The notes beneath the pieces were generated by a model. The model made no database searches, was not told the origin of the DNA, and saw only the letters and a program-made list of their open reading frames with translations. This document shows, piece by piece, positions 57,601-64,000 of a stretch of 64,000 nt of DNA. Every line of letters begins with the position of its first letter. The stretch's first letter is position 1. Origin of the DNA: Crossiella sp. SN42 (lineage in GTDB: Bacteria; Actinomycetota; Actinomycetes; Mycobacteriales; Pseudonocardiaceae); contig NZ_JAMHIV010000035.1 of assembly GCF_023897065.1 (NCBI RefSeq), positions 45,408 through 109,407 on the forward strand, given 5' to 3'. Both the position numbers and the translations under genes were made by a program.

Positions 57601-60259
57601 CGCGCGAGCCTGGGTGTAGCTGTCGTAGTGCACAGCGGACATGCCTGCCTCCCCGGTCCACACCAGCGTGCCACCGGGAAGCAAGTACGTCAAGTACGCG
57701 AAGTACTTACCCCGCTACTTGCGCCAGGCGAAGAAGCGGTCGCCGTCCCGCCGCAGGGTCAGGTTCTGGCCGAAGGCGGCCGAGAGGTTCTGCTCGGTCA
57801 GCACGTCGTCCAGCAGGCCCTGCGCCACCACGCCGCCCTCGCGCAGCAGCAGCGCGTGCGTGAAGCCGGGCGGGATCTCCTCCACGTGGTGGGTCACCAG
57901 CACCATGGCCGGCGCGTCCGGGTCCATGGCCAGCTCGGAGAGCCGGGCCACCAGGTCCTCCCGGCCGCCCAGGTCCAGGCCGGCGGCAGGCTCGTCGAGC
58001 AGCAGCATCTCCGGGTCGGTCATCAGCGCGCGGGCGATCAGCGTGCGCTTGCGCTCGCCCTCGCTGAGGGTGCCGAAGGTCCGGTCGCCCAGGTGCGCGA
58101 TGCCCATGGCCTTGAGCAGCTCGTCGGCGCGGCGGGTGTCCTGCTGGTCGTAGTCCTCGCGCCAGCGGCCCAGCACCGCGTACCCGGCGCTGACCACCAG
58201 GTCCCGCACCAGCTCCTCGCCGGGCACCCGGGCGGCCAGCGCGGCGGAGCAGAAGCCGATCCTGGGCCGTAGCTCGAAGACGTCGGTGCGGCCGATCTTC
58301 TCGCCGAGGACGTGCACCGTCCCGTAGGTCGGATGCATCTCCGCGCCGGCCAGGCGCAGCAGGGTGGTCTTGCCGGCCCCGTTCGGGCCGAGCACCACCC
58401 AGCGCTCGTCCAGCTCCACTTGCCAGTCAATCCCACGGACCAGCGTGGTGCGCCCTCTTCGGACACCCACGGTGTCCATGCGCACCACCAGATCGGTTAC
58501 ATCGACACCGTTGGCCCCGCTGGCCGGCAGCCCGCCGTGCTCGGTCACGGCCCCCATTCTTGTCATCCCGCTCGCGGGCCCGTCCACCGGGGAGGCAGGC
58601 TGTCCCCTCGACGCTCCCGCAACCGGCCCCGGAGGAGGCAAGATCAAGGGCATGACTGCCGACGACGAGACCCAGGTGCTCGCCGGCGCGCCGTTCCCGC
58701 TCGGCGCGCATCCGGAACCCGGCGGGGTCCGCTTCGCGGTGGCGTCGGCATCCGCCGAGGCAGTCGAGGTGTGCCTGGTGGACGACGGGCCGGACGGCCG
58801 CCTGGTGGAGCGGCGGTTCGAGCTGACCCAGCGGACCTTCGGCGTCTGGCACGGCCTGCTCCCCGGCGTGGCGCCCGGCCAGCGCTACGGCTACCGGGTG
58901 CACGGGCCGTACGAGCCCTACCGGGGCGTGCGCTGCAACCCGGCCAAGATCCTGGTCGACCCCTATGCGAGGCGGATCAGCGGCACGGTCACCGATATGG
59001 ACGCAACGCTGGGCCATCTGGGTGAGGACCCGATGGGCGGGGTCCCGTCCGCGGTGGACTCCCTGGGCAGCGTGCCGCTGTCGGTGGTCACCGCGCCCGG
59101 CGGGCCGGCGACCGGGCCGCGGCCGAACGTGCCGTGGGAGGAGACCGTCGTCTACGAGCTGCACGTGCGCGGTTTCACCAAGCGCCACCCCGCGGTGCCC
59201 GAGCACCTGCGCGGCACCTACCTCGGCCTGGCCCACCCGGTGGTCGTCGAGCACCTGGTGCGGCTGGGCGTGACCGCGGTGGAACTGCTGCCGGTGCACG
59301 CCTTCGCCGACGAGCCCGCGCTGGCCCGCGCCGGGCGGCACAACTACTGGGGCTACTCCACGCTGGGCTTCCTGGCCCCGCACGCGGCCTACGCCAGCGA
59401 GCCGGGCCGGGAGGTCGAGGAGTTCCGCGCCATGGTCGCCGCGCTGCACGAGGCCGGCATCGAGGTGCTGCTGGACGTGGTGTTCAACCACACCTGCGAG
59501 GGCGGCCTGGACGGCCCGACGCTGAGCTTCCGCGGCCTGGACGCCCCCGCCTACTACCTGCACGGCCCCAATGGCGGTGGCTACGACCTGACCGGCTGCG
59601 GCAACACCCTCGACGCGGGCTCGCCCACGGTGGTCCGGCTGGTCACCGACTCGCTGCGCTACTGGGCGGGCGAGCTGGGCGTGGACGGGTTCCGGTTCGA
59701 CCTGGCCAGCGTGCTGGGACGGCCCGGCGGCGGCGCGTTCGACCGGCACGCGGCGCTGCTCACCGCGATCACCACCGACCCGCTGCTGTGCCAGACCAAG
59801 CTGATCGCCGAGCCCTGGGACGCCACCGGCGAGGGCTACAAGGTCGGCGACTTCGGCGTGCAGTGGGCGGAGTGGAACGGCCGGTTCCGGGACACCGTGC
59901 GGGACTTCTGGCGGGCCAGCACCGACGTGCGCGACCTGGCCTACCGGCTCACCGGCTCCTCCGACCTCTACGCCGACGATGGCAGGCGGCCGTGGCAGTC
60001 GGTGAACTTCGTCACCGCGCACGACGGCTTCACCCTGCGCGACCTGGTCTCCTACAACGACAAGCACAACGAGGCCAACGGCGAGGACAACCGGGACGGG
60101 GCCAATGACAACCGGTCCTGGAACCACGGCGTGGAGGGCGAGACCGCCGACGGCGCGGTGCTCGCGCTGCGCGCCCGGCAGGCCCGCAACCTGATGGGCT
60201 CGCTGCTGCTGTCCACCGGGGTGCCGATGCTGACCGCGGGCGATGAGCTGTGGCGGACC

Positions 60260-60298
<39 letters not shown>

Positions 60299-63200
60299 AC
60301 CTCCTGGCTGGACTGGACCGGCCCGACCGTGCCCGGCTCACCGGCCTTCGCGATGCTCGCCTTCACCAAGCGGGTGATCGGGCTGCGGCGGGAGTGCCCG
60401 GCGCTGCGGCAGGACGAGTTCTTCGAGGGCCGGACCACGCCGGAGGACGAGCCGGACCTGGTGTGGCTGCGCCCGGACGGGCAGGAGATGGCCGAGACGG
60501 ACTGGTTCGACGGGTCCCGGCACACCCTGGGCATGTGGATCGACGGCGCGGACTGCCGCAGCCACACCCGCTCCGGCGCGCAGGCCGAGGACCACTCCTG
60601 GCTGCTGGTGCTGCACGCCGACGCCGCGCCGGTGGAGTTCGTGCTGCCGGGGCCGAGCTACGCGAGCTGCTTCGAGCAGGTGCTGGACACCGGCTCGGCC
60701 GACGGCGCGCCCACCCTGCCCGGCCCGCTGGCCCCTGGCACGCCGCTGCCGGTGCCCGGCCGGACGTTGATGTTGCTGCGGGCCACCAGGTGAGACGCCG
60801 CTGACAACCGGGTCAGGTTTCTGGCACCATCGAGCCATGATCTGCCCGCCGCTGTGGCGTGACCGCACTGTGGACCTGCTCCGGGTCGCCAGCTGCGTGT
60901 GTCCGCTGACGCGGCGCGGCCGCTGAGCCCTCATCCGCGCTCGGCGTCACCCCCTCCACTCGCTGGTTCCCGCGTCCGGGACCAGCGCCGCGCCGCGTCT
61001 GGCTCCGCACCCCGAAGCCACCCGCGACCTGGAGCGAACACGTGACCACTTCCCTGTTCCGGCCCGATGTCCACCCCAAGCTGGACCTGCCCTACCTGCA
61101 CGACCTGCTGCACCCGCGCCGCCCGCTGTGGACCCCGCAGGAGCTGCGCGCGCTGACCAGCACGGTGGCCGGCGAGCTGACCACGCCACTGCTGGAGATC
61201 CTGGAGTTCGGCCACGAACAGCGCTGGTGGGCGCGGCTGGCGCTGACCGAGGGCGTGGAGCTGTGGCTGCTGTCCTGGGCCCAGGACCAGGGCACCGCGC
61301 CGCACGACCACGGCGGCGCGTCCGGCTCGTTCACCGTGCTGCTGGGCGAGCTGCGCGAGGACTACCGCTACCCGGGCGGCCCGGTCCGCTCGGCCACCAG
61401 GGCCACCGGTGACACGGTGGCCTTCGGCCGCGGCCGCGCGCACCAGGTGCGCAACCTGGGCGCGATCGGCGCGGCCAGCGTGCACGCCTACTCGCCGCCG
61501 CTGCTGCCGACCACGGAGTACGCCAGCCTGACCGAGTACACCGCGGTGCCCGAACCCCGAAAGGACTCCTGATGACCGCGACCGCCGAGGACCTCCTTGC
61601 CGAGGCCCGTGCCGTGCTGGACCGGGTGGAACCGGCCGCCGCCGAGGAGCTGCGCCAGGCAGGCGCGCTGGTGGTGGACATCCGCCCGATCGCCAACCGG
61701 GCCGCCGAGGGCGAGATCCCGGGCGCGGTGCCGGTGGAGCGGATCGTGCTGGAGTGGCGGCTGGACCCGCACGGGGAGTTCCGGCTGCCCGGCCTGACCG
61801 CGGACCGCCCGGTGATCATCGTGTGCAACGAGGGCTACGCCTCCAGCCTGGCCGCCAGGGACGCCCAGCGGCTGGGCCTGCGCCGGGCCACCGACCTGGT
61901 CGGCGGCTTCCGCGGCTGGCAGGCGGCCGGGCTGCCGGTGGTGCCGGGCGGCACGCCCGCGGTGCCGTGAACGCTGTCCAGCGCTTTTCCGCAGGGCCGC
62001 GGCGAACCCGCCCGATCGGGCGGCAAACCGGTTGCGGCCCAGGGATATCGGTGACCTGAGTCGGCCCTGACCAGTTCCGGTCCGGCCGGGCCCAGCTCCG
62101 GGGCGTGCGCCCGCCTGCCGTCCGGCCGCCCGAAAGGGCAGGTGGGCACGGGACGGCGTTAGCACGCCCACGCGCACCGGCCAGGACCGCCACTGCCCGA
62201 TCGGGCGGACCTTGCCACCCTCGCATACGTACTGACGCCCGCCGGAACCCACGGGTACCGCGTACCGTCTCGGGAACATGGGCTCCCTGACTCGCCCGAT
62301 CCGACCCGGACGGATGTTCATCGCCTCCGCGGCCATCGCCGTGGTGGCCGTGGAGCGTGCCCTCGATCCGGCGGTCGCCGGGCTGCTCGGCGCGGTGGTC
62401 GGCATGCTGGCCGAGCTCATGGCGCTGCAACTGGGCCTGCTGCTGGGCGCGCTGGCGCTGCGGGTGCGGGTGCACGACGTGGTGGTGGGACTGGGCGCCA
62501 GGGTCTACGAGCTGCGCACACCGCGGCGGACCGTGTCGGTGCGGCTGCTGCCGATCATGCTCGGCGTCTCGGTCGGCCCCGGCGCGGCGCCCGCGCGGTG
62601 CCGGATGTGGCTGGCCGGCGTGGCCTCCGCGATCGGCGGCGGCGCGGCCGTGCTGGCCCTGACCACCGTGCTGGACACGCCGTTCGGGCGCGGGTTGCTC
62701 ATCGGCGCGCTGGCCACCGGCGCGCACTGCCTGCTGCCCCGCCGGGACGCGGGCACCACCTCCACCGGCTGGCTGCTGTTCCAGCTGCCGCGGCTGCCCC
62801 GGCACCGGGTCGCGGAATGGCAGTCCGCGCCGCTGGTCAACGAGGCCATCGACGCGGTCAACGGCGGCGACCTGGAGACCGCGGAGGCGCTGACCGCCGA
62901 ATTGTCCAGGGAGCACCCGGGGCGGCGCACCACCACCGCGACCCGGATCGCGCTGCTGGAGGCCCGCGGCCGCTACGCCGAGGCGCTCGCGCTGACCATC
63001 GGCCTGGTCTCCGACCCCGCCCAGGAGCCGCGGGACCTGGCTTTCGCGCTGGCCTCACTGGCCGCGCTGACCGCGAACGCGGTGGAGGTCGGCCAGCTGG
63101 ACGCGGCCACCGGCCTGCCCACCGCCCGCCAGGCCGTGGACGACGCCGAACAGCTCGGCTACCCGGGCTTCAAGCTCACCGGCACCAAGGCCCTGCTGGA

Positions 63201-64000
63201 GCTGCTGGCGGGCAACGCCGACCGCGCGGCCACCCTGGCCCGCTCCGGCGCCCGCAACAGCGGCGCCACCCTCAGCCGCGCCGACGACCTGGCCACCCTG
63301 GCCAGGGCCCTGATGGCCACCGGCGACAACCGGGCCGCCCGGCTGGCCCTGGACGAGGCCGAGACGCTCGCGCCGTGGTGGCCGAGGGTGGCGGGCACCC
63401 GGGCGCGACTCAGCGTGTCCTGACCCGGCTTGCCGCCTCCCGCCGGATGCGGTCTGCTGTGGACCATGCCGCCCCGCGCCTCCTGGACCTCCGGACCGCG
63501 CAGCGTGGTCGTCCTGATCGGCTTCCTGCTGGCCAGCTACGTGGTCGCGGGCGTGGCGGGCATCTCCGCCAGGGCGGGCGTCGCGGCCTGGTACAACGCC
63601 GCGCCCAAGCCCTTCTTCACCCCGCCGAACTGGCTGTTCCCGCCGATCTGGACGCTGATGTACGGCCTGATCGCGCTGGCCGCCTGGCAGCTCTGGCAGC
63701 ACCGGGACACCCACCCGCTGGAGGTCAGCCGCGGCCTGTGGCAGTGGTGGACCCAGCTGATGTTCAACCTGGCCTGGACCCCGATCTTCTTCGCCATGAA
63801 GTGGCTCTGGCCAGCCCTGGCCCTGATCGTGATCCTGGACGTGATGGTCTGGGTGACCCTGTGCAGCGCGGCCAAAGTGAGCAGGGCGGCCACCTGGTTG
63901 CTGGTGCCATATTTCGCGTGGCTGTTGTACGCCACGGCACTCAACCTAGGTGTCGCCCTGCTCAGTGTCTGATTGGCGCGCTCCGCGCGCGGGATTTTTT

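Overview
The window is high-GC DNA with dense, often overlapping genes, many GTG starts and mycobacterium-like gene order. It looks like the chromosome of a filamentous actinomycete of the Pseudonocardiales (Crossiella, Kutzneria, Actinosynnema or Saccharothrix type). I could not run a search, so the genus is inferred. There are no rRNA or tRNA genes, no CRISPR array, no prophage and no complete insertion sequence.

The backbone is a housekeeping region whose order follows, from memory, Mycobacterium tuberculosis Rv3009c to Rv3041c: gatB-gatA-gatC, a divergent ACT-domain gene, ligA, a methionine-synthase-like gene, mnmA, iscS, a PlsC-type and an OlsB-type acyltransferase, etfA-etfB, the methylglucose lipopolysaccharide (MGLP) trio (methyltransferase, GH57 branching enzyme, GT4 glucosyltransferase), a hexapeptide acyltransferase, a methyltransferase, enoyl-CoA hydratase and an ABC ATPase. 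Accessory genes are inserted between these blocks.

Region by region. 1-2.8 kb: a 2-hydroxyacid dehydrogenase fragment, a propeller lipoprotein, and a DUF1877 gene behind a 19-copy heptamer repeat. 2.8-6.6 kb: gat operon with a small extra gene between gatA and gatB. 6.6-13.4 kb: ACT protein, secreted peptidase, two-component system, NmrA-like reductase with divergent Lrp regulator, BKACE enzyme, GNAT. 13.4-23.2 kb: ligA, an unknown gene, a YeiE/YeiH-type pair, a secreted GH9 cellulase, an esterase, the MetE-like protein. 23.3-32.3 kb: Fic protein, two VOC proteins, sugar ABC importer, LysR/dehydratase pair, ROK regulator, SemiSWEET. 32.3-40 kb: mnmA-iscS-MFS, ornithine-lipid-type acyltransferases, etfBA. 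40.1-43 kb: DegV protein and a putative type VII substrate pair (DUF1023 hydrolase plus small WXG100-like protein). 43-49.8 kb: MGLP genes with an Excalibur lipoprotein, TmrB-like ATPase and amine oxidase. 50-54.6 kb: ribokinase/nucleoside hydrolase, spider-toxin-like phospholipase D, SGNH-ricin lectin protein. 55-58.6 kb: methyltransferase, enoyl-CoA hydratase, a toxin-antitoxin pair, ABC ATPase. 58.6-64 kb: glgX, a cysteine-rich leader peptide with a cysteine dioxygenase/rhodanese operon, a membrane/TPR protein and TspO.

The most unusual signal is a pair of about 163-bp near-perfect palindromes at 16241-16402 and 49800-49964. They share a core, but their outer arms differ while staying self-complementary within each copy. 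Nearly all imperfections are G-U on one strand only, which suggests a folded RNA or single-stranded DNA element. Other points of interest are the cysteine attenuator, a triplicated ribosome-site/start-codon module before the small type VII gene, the heptamer repeat, and iteron-like operators at the Fic and toxin-antitoxin genes.
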